A stretch of DNA of 64,000 nucleotides from Ceratorhiza oryzae-sativae (lineage: Eukaryota > Basidiomycota > Agaricomycetes > Cantharellales > Ceratobasidiaceae). Positions within the stretch are counted from its first letter, which is position 1. Every line of letters begins with the position of its first letter. The notes beneath the pieces are model-generated. The model was given only the letters and a program-made list of their open reading frames with translations. It did no database searches and had not been told where the DNA came from. A program made the position numbers and the translations under genes. Where the stretch lies: assembly GCA_030998015.1 (NCBI GenBank), contig JARWMV010000244.1:186001-250000 (forward strand). Reading direction: 5' to 3'. Shown here piece after piece: positions 44,811 through 57,285 of the stretch.

Positions 44811-47800
44811 TAGAGTCTAACATGGGAGATCCGGATACACGCCGGGCTACTCACCCGTGGGTTGGCGTTTAACACGGGAGGTCTACGGGTCGATTGGTCA
44901 GCGACCCGTCGAATCAATCCGTTTGAGACCCGACCGGGCTCATCCGAGTACGCCCGCAGACGCTGACGCAGCTAGATGACTAATACGTGTAAATAAATAG
45001 CATAAAATCGTAGACTACATTGTTGCTTGAACCGCAGCGGCAGCAGCCGTAAGGTCTGGAAGTAAAGGTGTGCCAACCCACGAGCCCACCGCCATCTTTG
45101 CTTGAAACGTACGGGAGCTCATTTGATGCTGCAAATGATTGACCATCAGCCTCCCATTTGAGAAGGCACGTTCGGCGTCAACGGAAGAAGCTATATATGC
45201 GCCCGTTAGCTCAAACGTAGTAGCTCCGCAGAGAAAAAGACGCATACCGGGTGCAGTCAAATAATCTAACGCCATTGAGTAGACTTGAGGGCGATCCGTC
45301 AGCAGCGCTGTACAGTATCGAATCAAGCCGCCATGCTGAGCAACGACATCCTCTGGCACTACATCATCCGCTAAGTACTGCTCGATTGAGTCGTATTCAG
45401 TGGATTGAGGCTGAGGTTGAGGTGATACAAGGCTATGTCGGTGTAGATATTTATTGATTCGCTGCAGCGATTCTGTCAATATAACGTCATATTAGCGAAG
45501 CATTAAATACTTGCCTTGGTTGGCCGCGAGGGCTCTAGCTGAGGGGCGTTCTCGGGATAGAAGGAGTGTGCTTTTTGACTGGGAACGGTTGCATACGAGT
45601 CGTAAAAGCGGCGGATGACAATATCTCGAATCCTTTGGATCTCGTTGTATGAATAGCCGTTATCGAAGAACCATTTAATCTTGAGAGAGGGACACATGAC
45701 TAGAGGATTTGTGTCGCAAAATGAATCGCTTAAACAAACAGCAATGTACCCACCAACAGCAATATAATACACTTCGGATTCGGCTCTCATTTTTCCAATA
45801 TACTTCTCATACACCAAAAGGGCAGCTCGAGCAGCGACTCGGGTTAGAGGACTCATGTTGTCTGAGTCGTTACATACTGCCTCAAGCTCTGAACGCATTG
45901 AAGCAAGCTCAGGGAGCGTCTCATGCAGCAAGGGAACCTCAGCACGGGAAAAGCGCTTTGTTCGCTCCTTGAAGATCTATGAAAGGTGTGATAGTGTGAA
46001 TCGAGCCACTTACTCGCATACAATGGATAAAACTAACCTCTAGGACTGTTAACATCTCCTCAGCAAGTGCCCATTGCACTTCGCTCAACGCATACGACTT
46101 CAATTTCAACCCAGGATCAGCGGTGAGCAATTGAGTCTCAACTTTGAAGTGCATATGGCTCTCAAGGCAATCGTAATCGGTGTCCCAGCGAGTATCCATA
46201 CGCTCCGTGAGAACACGTTGTTCGCCGATAGCGTTTTTTGTAGCCAGTTCTTCAAATCGTTCTCGAAGTGACGTAGATGCGTGTACTCGCCGCGCAAGTC
46301 CAGCAACCTACATGTATGTGTCAGCGAGAGTTAGTGGTGTAGTAAGATGGCCAAAGTACCTTTGACATGATTGAACACCCCTCTCGAAGTTGCTCCTGTT
46401 GCGGAATTACTTTCTCTTCAGCCATCTGATCTAAGGCCTTTTGTGTGTTTTTCCGGATCTTGTGATTGTCAAATTCCTGCTTGTCGGGATCAATGTCGGG
46501 TTTGAGGACATCGTCAGTGTCTTCCTCCACATAGTCATTAGTATGATTGGGTTGAGCGGCCACTTGATTCGCTTGAGCCGGCGGCTGATGAGCGGGAGGT
46601 TCAACAGCCTTCTTGCGCCGAGGTGGTCGACTAAATAGAGACAGAAATGCCTACAAATTGATATGAGTAAATGCACAAACAGGCAGAGGTTGAATAACGG
46701 ACAAACCTTGGCCATAAGGTTGATTATATGCGCTAGGCATCGCACTCGATTACGAGGGCCGCGAAAGGACGGAATGAGGCGGGCCAAACTCTCGATCAAC
46801 GTATTGTTGCTACTCGCATTGTCGAGACATATAGAAAGAATCTACAGATTTTAAGCACTTAATCAAAATCTGGTTGTAACGTACTTACCTTCCCGGTGAT
46901 TCCGTATCGTTTGAGACACTCTTCAACCCGAGAGGCAAGGTATTCCCCCGTATGCGCATGAGTTAAGCTGAGACGCTGTCAGAAAACTTGAGAGCAAGCA
47001 AAGGATAGCATATACTCACTGAACGAACTCAAGAATAGCGCGCCAAATCCTCCCTCCACTCTGCCATATTACCACTAGCCCTAGGAAGGATGACAACTGG
47101 GGACTAGTCCAACCATCAATCGCAAAATGAAGGGCACCCCGAACATTCTGTAGAATAGAATACGTTTAGATGAGCCATGGTTGTTTAAAACAGTCAGAAT
47201 GACCGTAATACCTTAAAATATTCCTTGACTCCGTCAGCAGCGCTGGCATAAATTACTTGCATGTCTCGAGAGACTGTCATCGGAGATGGTAGCATTGTAC
47301 CAGGGCGCAGCAGTTCAACCTCCTGCTGATACAAGCGATTGGAGACCAGATTGAAGGCCCGCTTGTTTTGTGCACAACGCAGGGCAACCAAAACTCGATG
47401 ACAAGCCTCGGAGTAGCTGTTGAAGAAGTTAGAGTTTGACTTGGAACTCTGTACCACTCCCCAACGTGCGTTGCACGTGTCAGCTGTGTCTTGAAGGTTG
47501 CGGGTTCCGTTTCCGGTCTTCATGCGCTCTCGAAACTGAGGTAAGTGCGACGGACGACCGTGTTTGCACTCAGAGCGGTACATCAGAAGCTTGGGGGACC
47601 CCTGCTCGTCTCGCCGACGCTCGAGATACACGTTGTAGTGCTTGTACGCCTGAGAGCGCCAGGTCCCGAACGAGGCAGCTGAATCCACAACAAGTCCGTC
47701 AGCTTACAGTAAATACAAGCGGTTTCAGGTGCGTACCAATGATCTCATCGTCACTATAGGGCCAAGCCTCAATGTCCGTAAGCGCATTAAGGCCATGACG

Positions 47801-48147
47801 GCGCGAACGTCGATGTCCGACAGGTGAAGTTGGTATAGCAGGCATACGTACACAAAAGAGATTGAATTTACTGTAACTAAAAGTCGTGCTTGCACCTCGA
47901 GTATATATACCAAAAAGAAAGAACCTCGGCGAACGCCATCGAAGCCGGCGCCCCGACGCGCGCCATGGCGGGATTTGTTAGGTCACTAATCTGGATGCTG
48001 AGTCACCTGAGTGGGACCTCCCGGAATAATCCAGCAACCGTAGGTATAATTTCAAATTGACCCGGGCTATCCGTGACCGAACCCGGGCTCCACCCGCGGA
48101 TAGATCCCGTGTTGACCCACGGTAAGGCCGTCCCATGTTAGACTCTA
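44811..48147 (-). mobile_element. Complete hAT-type DNA transposon (3337 bp)
   Basis: The element has perfect 17-bp terminal inverted repeats, TAGAGTCTAACATGGGA at 44811-44827 and its complement at 48131-48147, flanked by the 8-bp duplication expected of hAT transposons. It carries one multi-exon transposase gene on the minus strand with no disabling stop that I could find. Identical ends and duplication indicate recent insertion. Confidence 0.92.
45015..47845 (-). CDS. hAT transposase
   Basis: Cut-and-paste transposase of the hAT (RNase H-fold) superfamily. From ATG at 47845 (MPAIPTSPVGHRRSR) exons give a DNA-binding N-terminus (AASFGTWRSQAYKHYNVYLE; a Cys/His zinc-binding arrangement is possible), NVRGALHFAIDGWTSPQ (family Asp and W), LTHAHTGEYLA, ILSICLDNASNNNTLIESLA (second Asp, DNASNN motif), RVRCLAHIINLMAK (C-x2-H motif), an acidic insert, TDYDCLESHM-type helical region and VMCPSLKIKWFF. 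The C-terminal dimerisation domain is MALDYLTAP, then after a 58-nt intron ASSVDAERAFSNGRLMVNHL. The final Glu lies in DAERAFS. Introns are short and in phase wherever checked, so the protein may be functional. Confidence 0.9.
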
Positions 48148-48155
48148 AGTAGGTG
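48148..48155. repeat. 8-bp target-site duplication, right
   Basis: AGTAGGTG, identical to the left copy. Confidence 0.9.
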
Positions 48156-48287
48156 TGGCAAGTGGAGGCATGCACAGCCACGATTAATCAGCCGATAGGC
48201 AAGGCTGCGATATCACGCATGTATGAACTGTATCTATAAAACGTTCCATTTATGACCACTGCTGGCGTTCTCTGCCAGGGTAAGCCG

Positions 48288-48455
48288 ATCTCGCTCAATT
48301 TCCAACTGACTGACATCGAGTCCGATTCTACCCCGTACCAGTCGAGCTCTTGTGAGCCCTCGAGAGCGCTAACCATTGCGGGTTTCATTTCGGGGCCCTC
48401 GACCAGCGCAACGCGCTGTTTAGAGCTAATTAGACGCGGCTCGTTTTCCTGATGT
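48288..48455 (-). repeat. Inverted repeat arm, right of the hAT element
   Basis: Inverted partner of 44378-44546. The minus-strand frame here is open through the arm (EPRLISSKQRVALVEGPEMK, VESDSMSVSWKLSEIGLPWQ) and stops near 48188, so this arm keeps a coding-like frame that the left arm has lost. Its product is not recognised. Confidence 0.8.
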
Positions 48456-49084
48456 CGGATACTGTGGCACAAGTGCCCTATGGCTTTTTTTTTTGGAGAT
48501 CATTGGCTAATCTGGGTTTGTCGCAAGTCCCCGGTCTCGAATCACCCTCAAAAGTCAACACTTAAACAACCATAGATTCCAAAAAGCCAACAGAACGATG
48601 CTATACTCTCCCGATAAAAACTATTCAAGAAGCAAAACTAATATTGATAGCATTGGCTTGCCTGGAAAATCCAAGGATTCCGTAGTGCCCATTGTTCATG
48701 GCGCCACCACCAGTCATTAAATGGTTGTCTATGAGTTCTGGTCATAAGGCTAGTAGTTCCCTGGCCGTCACACCGCGAGGTCTGGCTTCCAAACGTCTAT
48801 AATTTTTTTTTTAAAAGCAAGGAAGCCAGCACCTGAATCGTTTTGTGTTATTGCGAATCCGGAAACGGTTTTCCATGATTGCGCTAGGTCAAATATTTGA
48901 CCAAAGCCACATTAGCGAGCGCCGCATATTTCGATGCTGAGAATAGCAGACGTGACGAAAAGTCCAAAATTGAAATGGGTGAAAATTCAGCTGTGGGACT
49001 CCATACCGCCAATGCTCGCTACTATGTATGCTATGCGCAGATTCTCACGCAGGGAGGTAACTCGTGGCTAAGATGCAAATCGTA

Positions 49085-49225
49085 CTTAGCTCAACTACGA
49101 AGGTAGAGAACTGTGTATATACTGTACCTAAGATACAAATCGTACTACAGAGTACAGTGTGAATAGAATACATGAGAAAAGAAAGAAAATACGATACCTT
49201 AGCTCAACTACGAAGGTAGAGAACT
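49085..49225 (+). repeat. 27-bp direct repeats 114 bp apart
   Basis: TTAGCTCAACTACGAAGGTA plus GAGAACT occurs at 49085-49111 and 49199-49225. A second shorter shared word, AAATCGTACT, precedes the first and recurs between them. This looks like a decayed element end. Confidence 0.65.
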
Positions 49226-49709
49226 AAGGAAGGAGAAAGGGGGTTCCCGCGAACTCGCGCATGATATCAGAGAGGGGGGATACGAAACAGAAACAAATAT
49301 GCGCATACATACACGCATATGATTGTAAATTCAACACAGATGTGTATAAATAGCATGTTCGTGTGCCGTATGTGATCTATGTCTCGTCCGAGTCCAACAC
49401 CAATAAGAGTGCACCCCCCTCCCCGACGCCACGGTAGCGGCGAAGGCGGAGATGAGGGTCGTGGCAAGACGCGAGGGAAATGGCTTGCGGGTCGGTGGGA
49501 CTGATCCGGCTCAGAAGACGTGGAAAGAGGGGCGGGTGGGACGAAAAGACCAGGTCGCAGGTGGGGCCAATAACGAATCGCCGTGGCTAAATAGACGATT
49601 CATGCCCTGGTTCTGCAGTGTGCCTTAGCGCTTGCATTTCATCCATGCATGCTCGTGCGCCTGTCGCCACAGCCAAACCCGCCGACGGGCACGAGCGCTT
49701 CGGGCGCTC

Positions 49710-49783
49710 GTGAGTACTCGTTTTTGTCAGAATCGATTGTGATCACAGCCTCATAATCGATTTTGATGAAAACAAGTACTCGC
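49710..49783. repeat. Foldback (hairpin-forming) repeat
   Basis: Arms 49710-49738 and 49755-49783 are inverted copies, about 25 of 29 bases matching (GAGTACTCGTTTTT against GAGTACTTGTTTTC), separated by 16 bases. Confidence 0.7.
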
Positions 49784-50235
49784 AAGTATTTTCAGCGCTC
49801 GTAAGCCCAGGCCTGTTTTGGCGACATCGCACGCTCTGGCTCTAATGCCTACACAAGGTGTTACTTGTTTTAGAAAAAAAATCGCCTAAAGTGGAGCTAC
49901 CCAAGGGATGAAGAGTATATGTATTGTCGGGATGCGCACATTCGCCTCGGCCAAAAGCCGAGAATCTAGCTAGCGCGCAATAGTTCCAGATGTCGAAGTA
50001 TGCTTTTTCGCGCACAGTAGATCAAGAGCAGCGCAGAACCAGCGCTACCAGGGTCTAATGAGCGCTAAAATGCATACTTAGACGCTGAGCTGCTAGTGCA
50101 CGCAAGTCAGATTTTCAGATTTTGGCTGAGGCGGGCAAAGCACAAGAGCGCCTGGTGCAAGGGGTCAAAATTATGTATTAACAGTGTCGTGAAGGGAATG
50201 ACGCGAACATAGGGGGGTTTACGTTTGCTGGATAA

Positions 50236-50410
50236 TTGCTATTTGGTGGAGCGAGAGCGATCATCCTATTGTTAGCCGAACCCCCATACATCAAAGAGCC
50301 AGTTCTCGACACCTTGTTTCAAGGTCCCCTTAGTGTTGCGTGTACCCATTTTAAAGCTGAATATGTGCACCCTGGTGAGTTACGTACCCCTCACCGCTTG
50401 GGTCGCTCGG
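50236..50410 (+). pseudogene. Possible fragment of an MpaB-like (DUF2236) oxygenase gene
   Basis: The frame reads LFGGARAIILLLAEPPY and later FQGPLSVACTHFKAEYVHPG. The first part resembles the GGxRAxLLQxAHP segment at the start of MpaB/DUF2236 haem oxygenases, with the His position read as Glu. No later domain motif follows, so this is a fragment or a chance match. Confidence 0.3.
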
Positions 50411-50723
50411 TTTTAGATTTATGTTTTCTTGAACAAGCAGCACCTTGTGGGCGGTTCCCCCCTGTTAACGTTGAGCCTTTCGTTGCATCTGCGGTTCTCA
50501 TTGTCAAAAGTTTGACCCAACGCAATCGTGGAAAACCATTTCCGATTTCGCGATGGATATACGTACGTACGTTTTGGCTTTGTAGCCAACGCCGTGAAAT
50601 GGATTCGATGCTCTCTCACGAACGCCATAAAAAGTTGCACTACTCCACAAACCATATTATACATTCAAAGAGCGACTCTCCAGCGCCTGAAAACTGATAC
50701 AGTTGCGCTTAGGAGAAAAATAT

Positions 50724-52661
50724 TCACAAATTCTTCACTTTTCCTTGGAGGAGCCAGACCGCCCAAAGGATGACCGTCACAATCGTAACGACAAAGCTCG
50801 CAACAAGACTTCCACCGAACACGATGGAGTGATATGTCCACGCGGAACTATTAGGTCACAATCAGCAACGTTATTTGAGATTCTAAATATCATTTATGCA
50901 ACTCACCTTTCCGTGATAGGTATCCCCACTTGAAGCGCCACGCACCAGGGAAACACCCACCCGATGTTGACCGCGAGGGAATTCATCAAATACCACTTGG
51001 GTCTCGTTGCGAGCAGAATAGCTGCTAGCTGGGTATCCGTTCCGTACATAATATAACACCAATCAATGGTGCGCCACATTTTAGCGGTAATGGCCGCGAC
51101 GGTGTCTGAATCGGAGAGGTATCGTGCAAACGGCTTAGCGAGTGCGAATGAGAAAGCGAGGCAGAGCGGAACTTCAACGAGGAGGGCGATAAATGTCGAG
51201 CGAAGGGCTGGACGAAATATGCCGGTTGATTCATGCAAGGGAATTAGCTTCAGAGGGCCTGTTTCGGGATCGGCACGTGTATTCGAAATGAGAGGGAAAT
51301 GGCTCTATGCGTACCTACGAGATCCTTTAGGCTAGCTTGGGCGAAGCCTTGGCTGAGGGCACGATCTCTCCAGAGTCCCCATTCATGTCCTACAAAAGTC
51401 GAGGACGTGCTGAGAGTGCGTTGACGGGAACCATGACCAGGCCCCAACGGATAGTGTTGAAGCTGTGCACAATGTCAGTCGTGCAGTCATCTCTATTTAT
51501 TTGAACTCCAACTTACATTCCCCAGCTAACAAACAAGAGTCATGCATTAGCGCACATTTGATAAAATAAATCTGATGATACTCACGCAGTCGCGTAATCG
51601 CTTCCAAGAGCCACGATGCCATGAATGAGCCAGAGATAAAGAGCGTTTCGAACTGCGGATTCGACCGCAGTGTGGAGACCTGGTCTGGCTAACGCAATAA
51701 ACGAATGCCAAGTTGGGATCCAAATGGCCTTCCAGCCTTCATCCAATCTGTGGTGCCTACGTAGTCGCTTCACGACATACAAAATATACGAGACCGGCCA
51801 GGCATCCCAGACCGTTGCATGCCATTCGGATCGAGGCTTGAGTGTTGATTGTCGGGGGCTTGGAGGTGTGCACACGGAATGTCGATAGGAATATAAAGTC
51901 CAGAATGATATTTGCAGCTGCGAGTTGATATAGAGCGTCAGAAATTCCCAAGCCCGTGTCTAGGTTAAGACGGCCTACCAGTCTTGCATAGACTGATGAT
52001 AAGCGGGACGTCCGGTCGATCCAAGGACCTTGTGGCAAGTCCAATAGCGGTCTCTGCCGCACTAGTCAAAGCAGACCATGCTGATATTCTAACGTATCCG
52101 ATTGATGCTTCCCTGACCTCGGCTGGAACAAATGCCGCCGCCAAATTGGGCGCACATCCCAGGAAGATGATTGATAAGACGAAACCAGCTGTCAGCTGAA
52201 AAGCAAGCAGCGCGCCAACCAAGTTGAGGCGACGAGGAAGGGGTAGAGTTGGGTCACCGATGACGAGATAGGCAGCGCGAGGTAGGCCTTCGTTGAGGAC
52301 TTCAACAATGGTGCTGATGTATGTATACGAGTCTGTCGTGACTACGAACGAGCTGTCCAGCTTTGATATCCATATTTTTACAAGAGTGTCGTACAGGGCA
52401 GGGAGAGCAAAAGTAATGGCGTTGATGAGAAGCGCTCCGGTGTACCTGTGAGGTGGCAAATGAGTGGCTCGAAAAGGCAGACCAAGAGGGAAGCGCTTAC
52501 GTGCTCCGAGATAGACGCCGGGGCATGATACGACGTGGTTCCTGGACTTGGTGCTCTGACGAAACGTCCGTTTTGTGGCTGGCAGTGTCAACAATCAGGT
52601 CTTGTCCGGCCTGGCCAACGTCGTGGATATTACGTCTGGGCTCGAGAAGAGTACGTACCAT
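50724..52661 (-). CDS. MATE-like multidrug/organic-cation transporter, multi-exon
   Basis: A polytopic plasma- or vacuolar-membrane protein resembling the MATE branch of the MOP flippase superfamily, which exports small molecules using ion gradients. ATG at 52661 ([11 protein letters not shown]) begins a polar N-terminal tail; after an in-phase intron (GTAAGC...CACCTCACAG) come [80 protein letters not shown] and [18 protein letters not shown] (a MATE-like repeat boundary). The second half follows with [80 protein letters not shown] and a final helix ending LLQGKVKNL. Helix count and the paired-half layout fit, but hallmark charged residues cannot be checked by eye. Confidence 0.6.
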
Positions 52662-53329
52662 ACTGGGCTCGAAACCCGCGAAGAATTCAGATCCTGATTA
52701 GATTACGACCAGAGTTTACGGAACACAAGTAGCGTCAGCTTCTTCGCCACTGGGTCGGAGTTTGAGCTCAAAGGCTCACGGGTTATTACAGATGGCGCGT
52801 TAATGCGCACTCAAACCAGCTCAGTGGTGGTTGAGGGCAATGTACTCCAATCTGTTGGTCATCTGATAAAAATTGCTAGGCGAAGAACCCTAGAACAAAC
52901 AGTGTGGCTACACCATATCGGTCGGGTGGCTCATTTATCGGGATATTACGTCATACACTTCACACGCTCTCTCTCCATGATGGAGCGCATTGATTAACAG
53001 GATATTGAAATTTAAGAGGGTAGATTTGCCTCACCGAACGTATGCCAAGGTGAAATGCTCAACGAGAAACCCGTTTTGGGTGTCTCAATTTCTAGCGAGA
53101 AAATTGGACAGTTGCATTATATCCTCACATTTCGGAAGGAATAAAAGCGCATGCTGATATTTTGTACCCTAAGAGACTTCCTGCATATTGACACCCCACA
53201 TGCCCTTGAAGACACATGGGCGTCGAACCGAGGGAGAACAACACTGCCACTGATCTCCGATGTCATGATACCACGTGATCGAGTGGAATAAATTTCCTTT
53301 GACCCATCGCCCATCACATCCATTTTACG
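52662..53329. other. Divergent promoter region
   Basis: Lies between the divergently transcribed MATE-like gene and eIF3b; no gene seen. Confidence 0.45.
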
Positions 53330-55760
53330 ATGCCCGAAGCCACCTCCTCAAACGGCGTAGACGATCTCGGTATCGACTACAGTGACATAGAAGCCAAGTA
53401 TGCGGTTGAATTCGAAGAAGGCTTCGACAATGTTCTCGTCATCGACGGTGTTCCTATAATTGACAGCTCGCGTGAGGGCAGACTGTTTTCCAAGCTCCAC
53501 AAAGACTTTGCGCGAAAAGGGGCCCCTATCAAGGAGGGCGGGCTTCATATGCCATATGATGAAGCGACGGGAAAGTCCAAGGGGTGAGTCTCGTCTTGCT
53601 TGCGTGCTGGAATCCGAATTGACCCGAACGATAGTTACTTGTTTGCTGAATTCTCGACAGCGGATGAGGCCTCGTTTGCCATGTCAGTTATGCACGGCTT
53701 CCCATTCGACGCCAAGCATACATTCCTCGTTAACCGCTTTACCGACATTGAAAAGTTCGCTGAACTGGACGAGACATACGTCCCACCGTCAGTTCCGCCT
53801 TACACCCCGCGCGCACATATGCGATCGTGGCTTGCAGACCCGGCCGGACGAGACCAATTCCTCACATATGTAGGCGACGAGGTACAAATCCAATGGAATG
53901 CGCGCACCGGCCCAGATCTGGCATTTTCAAGACACAACTGGACCGATCTCTACGTTGCATGGGCGCCACACGGAACCCTTCTAGCCACATTACATCGACA
54001 AGGATTACAGCTTTGGGGAGGCTCCGACTGGTCACTGGTTCGCCGAATTGCACACCCTCTTGCGCGGCTAGTAGATTTCTCGCCCAACGAGCGATATCTC
54101 GTTACATGGTCCAATGAGCCGATCGTCATTCCTCCTGGTGCACAACAAGGCCCTATGTTCTTTTCTCCGGATGATGAGGGGAACAACCTTGCTGTATGGG
54201 ATGTGGCAACTGGCCATCTACTGCGCACCTTTTCCGTCGAGGGCAGTGCGCCCGGGCCCGGAGGGGAGAAGAAACAGATGGGTTGGCCCCAGTTGAAATG
54301 GTCAAGCGACGATCGGTATGTCGCACGCGTCAAGCCAGGGGAGCAGATCAGCGTGTATGAAGTGCCGAGTATGAATTTGCTCGAACGGAAGAGCATCAAG
54401 ATCGAAGGCGTAGTTGATTTCGAGTGGTGCCCGTTGAGCGACGACGAGTTGAGCAAGCTCAAGGAGGCTGAGAGGATTCAGCAGGATGGTGCAAACGGGG
54501 CGGCAGACGGGAAGAAGAAAACTGGTGTGCCAAAGGTACGGGAGAATATGCTCGCATATTGGGTGCCCGAGGTCGAGAATCAACCTGCGCGTGTGACACT
54601 GCTGGCCATCCCGAGTCGAACGCAGCTACGCACGAAGAACTTGTTTTCGGTTTCAGAAGTGAGTTTATTTAGAGCCAATCGGTCTCATAAGACTTATTTG
54701 GGTACAAGTGCAAACTGTACTGGCAAAACCAAGGTGACTTTTTGTGCGTCAAGGTTGATCGTCCGACGAAGAGCAAGAAGGCAACTTTCTGTAACCTCGA
54801 AATCTTCCGGACGCGCGAGAAGGACTTCCCAGTCGAGGTCATCGAACTCAAAGGTCTGCTTTCAAACCCCAATCTGTGCAGGCCCCTAAATGTGGAACAG
54901 ACCAGGTAACCGACTTTGCTTGGGAGCCCCGTGGCGAGCGCTTTGCAATCCTGAGCAGCAGCGACCCTAACCTCGGAACCACGGCACCTGGTATTACCGT
55001 CCGGATGGACGCGTCTATCTACCAGCTCGAGAAAGGGAAGAACTTTAAGCTCCTGAGTATGCTATCTTTCTGGTCGTCCAACGCATATATTCACTCCTTG
55101 CTTTTAGAGCTCCTGAAAGACAAATCCACAAACGCGATCCGGTGGTCCCCTCGCGGCCGTCATATCGTTCTTGGGAGCATCTTCCCCGTCTCAAAGTTCG
55201 AGCTCGAGTTTTACGACCTGGAGTTCACGATTGACCCAGATCGCGCGAACCCTGAGTGGGGCGCGCTCGTGCAGCATCTAGGAACCGTTGATCACTACGG
55301 TGTGACTGACGTCGAATGGGACCCTTCCGGGCGCTATGTTGCTAGCTCGGCATCAGTATGGCGACCTACACCTGAGCACGGCTGGAGTCTCTGGGACTTT
55401 AAGGGCCAAGAACTCATCAAGGTCGCGACCGACAAGTTCAAGCAATTCCTCTGGCGCCCTCGACCACGCACACTGCTCACTCGCGCACAACAAAAGGAGA
55501 TAAAGAAGAACCTGAAGGAATACAGCCGTGCATTTGACGAGATCGATGCTGCCGAAGAGAGCCATGCCGACAAGGAGTTGGTGGCACAGCGGCGCAGGTT
55601 GTTGGATGAGTGGAATGCTTGGCGCAAAAAGGTTCGTCCGGAAGCGGTGGACAGGATGGCCAAGCTGGGCAGAAAGGTCGGCAAGGTGGCGGAAGAGAAG
55701 GAAGAGATAGAGGAGTGGCTAGAGGAAGTGATCGAGGAGACAGTTGAGGTGATTGGATGA
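53330..55760 (+). CDS. PRT1: Eukaryotic translation initiation factor 3 subunit B (eIF3b, PRT1)
   Basis: Core scaffold of eIF3, which recruits the 40S subunit and mRNA. Removing four introns (53584-53634, 54659-54708, 54854-54900, 55057-55107) gives 743 codons, the usual eIF3b length. The N-terminal RRM reads [20 protein letters not shown], then [17 protein letters not shown] after the first intron and [14 protein letters not shown]. The RRM is followed by the linker YVPPSVPPY and the nine-bladed propeller: [141 protein letters not shown] and [18 protein letters not shown]. The C-terminal helix [20 protein letters not shown] that binds eIF3i/g is present, ending ETVEVIG. The first ATG of the frame is the start. 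Confidence 0.96.
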
Positions 55761-55816
55761 GCCTTTCTCAATATGCATATCAATTGGACGTATGAAGAAA
55801 TTTGGTGAAAGATACT

Positions 55817-55986
55817 GGATGCCTTCCCATAAGAGCTAAAGCTAAACTAGGCTAAATTAATCAGTTCCAACGTCTGGATGGTGTCATAATTTATTAACAA
55901 CTCGTTACTTCATTTTGTAATTCCACCACGCTACAAACAGCCAAACTTAGCTTAGCGTTACATCTAGATTTTACAGGAAGGCATCC
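55817..55986. mobile_element. MITE-like element, 170 bp
   Basis: Short element with terminal inverted repeats GGATGCCTTCC at the left and GGAAGGCATCC at the right, no coding capacity, and a second diverged copy at 14508-14641. It lies directly behind eIF3b, so its first part may fall within that gene's 3' UTR. No clear target duplication is visible. Confidence 0.8.
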
Positions 55987-57285
55987 ACACCACTGCTCGG
56001 TGTCCTACTTTAAAACTAGCATTCTCCTTTGATGAGCACAGTTTTTCAGAAAAAAAACACTGTGGCCGCACCCAGATTTGGGATTTATGTGGTCTTGGCA
56101 AGACTTTTGCACCAGACTTGTCAGCTGTAACTGGCGGTCAGCTAGGGCTCTGTGACAAACGGTTTTCACGTTTCAAACCAAAAACTCACGTTGTGACAAA
56201 CACATAAAAACAGTTTGAAACTGTTTTCAATGATGATAACCTGTGACCAGTAATTTTGTTTAATAAATATTTAAAGAGTTATATGAACATGAGATTGAAA
56301 TGGCTGAAAAATGAGAAGAGAAAAGAGGAGAGGTGAAAGAAAAAGAGGAGGGGTAGCCAGGAGGTCAGTCAGCAATATTTTGCAATCAGTAAGATAGCAT
56401 TGATAGATCAATTTTCTGACACTTTTGTGGAGGGGTGATTTTGGGGATTGATGGTTTGGGGATATGATTGAGCTGAGTAGGAATTGAAGTGCAGTCAGAA
56501 AGCATATCAACTAGCACATAAGATGCAAGGAATATCCCATGTGTGGTTTCAATTTTGAAATGCCATGCACTGCCTTCCTAGGCTAGTAAACTATTGCTAT
56601 TACATGTACATACCCCCAGAGCAAGTATATCATGCATATACACCTCAGAGCTGACTAGCACTTGGCCCTCTCTCACCATTTCCTTGCTTTGGGCTGTTTC
56701 AGTTGGCTGGAGAAGCTCTGCAAAACAAACTTCTAGGTGCAAGAGACAGGAAATCTGTATTACAATTGAATCAAATTTGCACCCACAGCTAATTAAAGTA
56801 TGCATACCTCAAAATTGTGATTTTCTTTGCATTTATAGTGCTGTCAAGTTGTTGTCATATTGATTAATGTTGAAACCTGATGTGCAGCTCACTCAGGAGA
56901 GTTAAGTTTTGTAATTGTTGACATTGATCACCCTTCCACCATTGAATTTGGAACAACACAGGTGAGGAGCAAGCCTAAATGTGCAAGAAGATCTGCTTGT
57001 GGGACAGTGCAAAGGGACTCCTGGTGTGTATGCTTGAACATTGGCTTCAGTGTCAAGTGGAATGGACTCAGTCTGCAGGTATAGAGTATGAATTGGTTAT
57101 GAAAGGCAGTTTCAACCTCAGTGCAATTTGCATAGCACACAAAGAGAGGTGCATTAGGGTCTTTGTTGTATATGTGCCCAAGTTGTTATGACCCACACTA
57201 ACAGTCATAACATAACAAGGAGTCTAGCCTGTAGTGTATGGCATTTTCCCCATGGTCAAAACAAGCTAGAAACAGGTCATGTGAC

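Larger units (their letters stand above)
48456..50235. other. Repeat-rich intergenic DNA
   Basis: No gene recognised. It holds a 27-bp direct repeat (49085 and 49199) and a foldback structure (49710-49783), listed separately. Confidence 0.4.

Noticed and set aside
50724..52661. Possible Ste3-type pheromone receptor, which would pair with the CaaX peptide
   Set aside because: Helix sequences and the two-half layout resemble MATE transporters, and Ste3 motifs are absent. The RTA1-like gene was also considered and shows clear RTA1 motifs.
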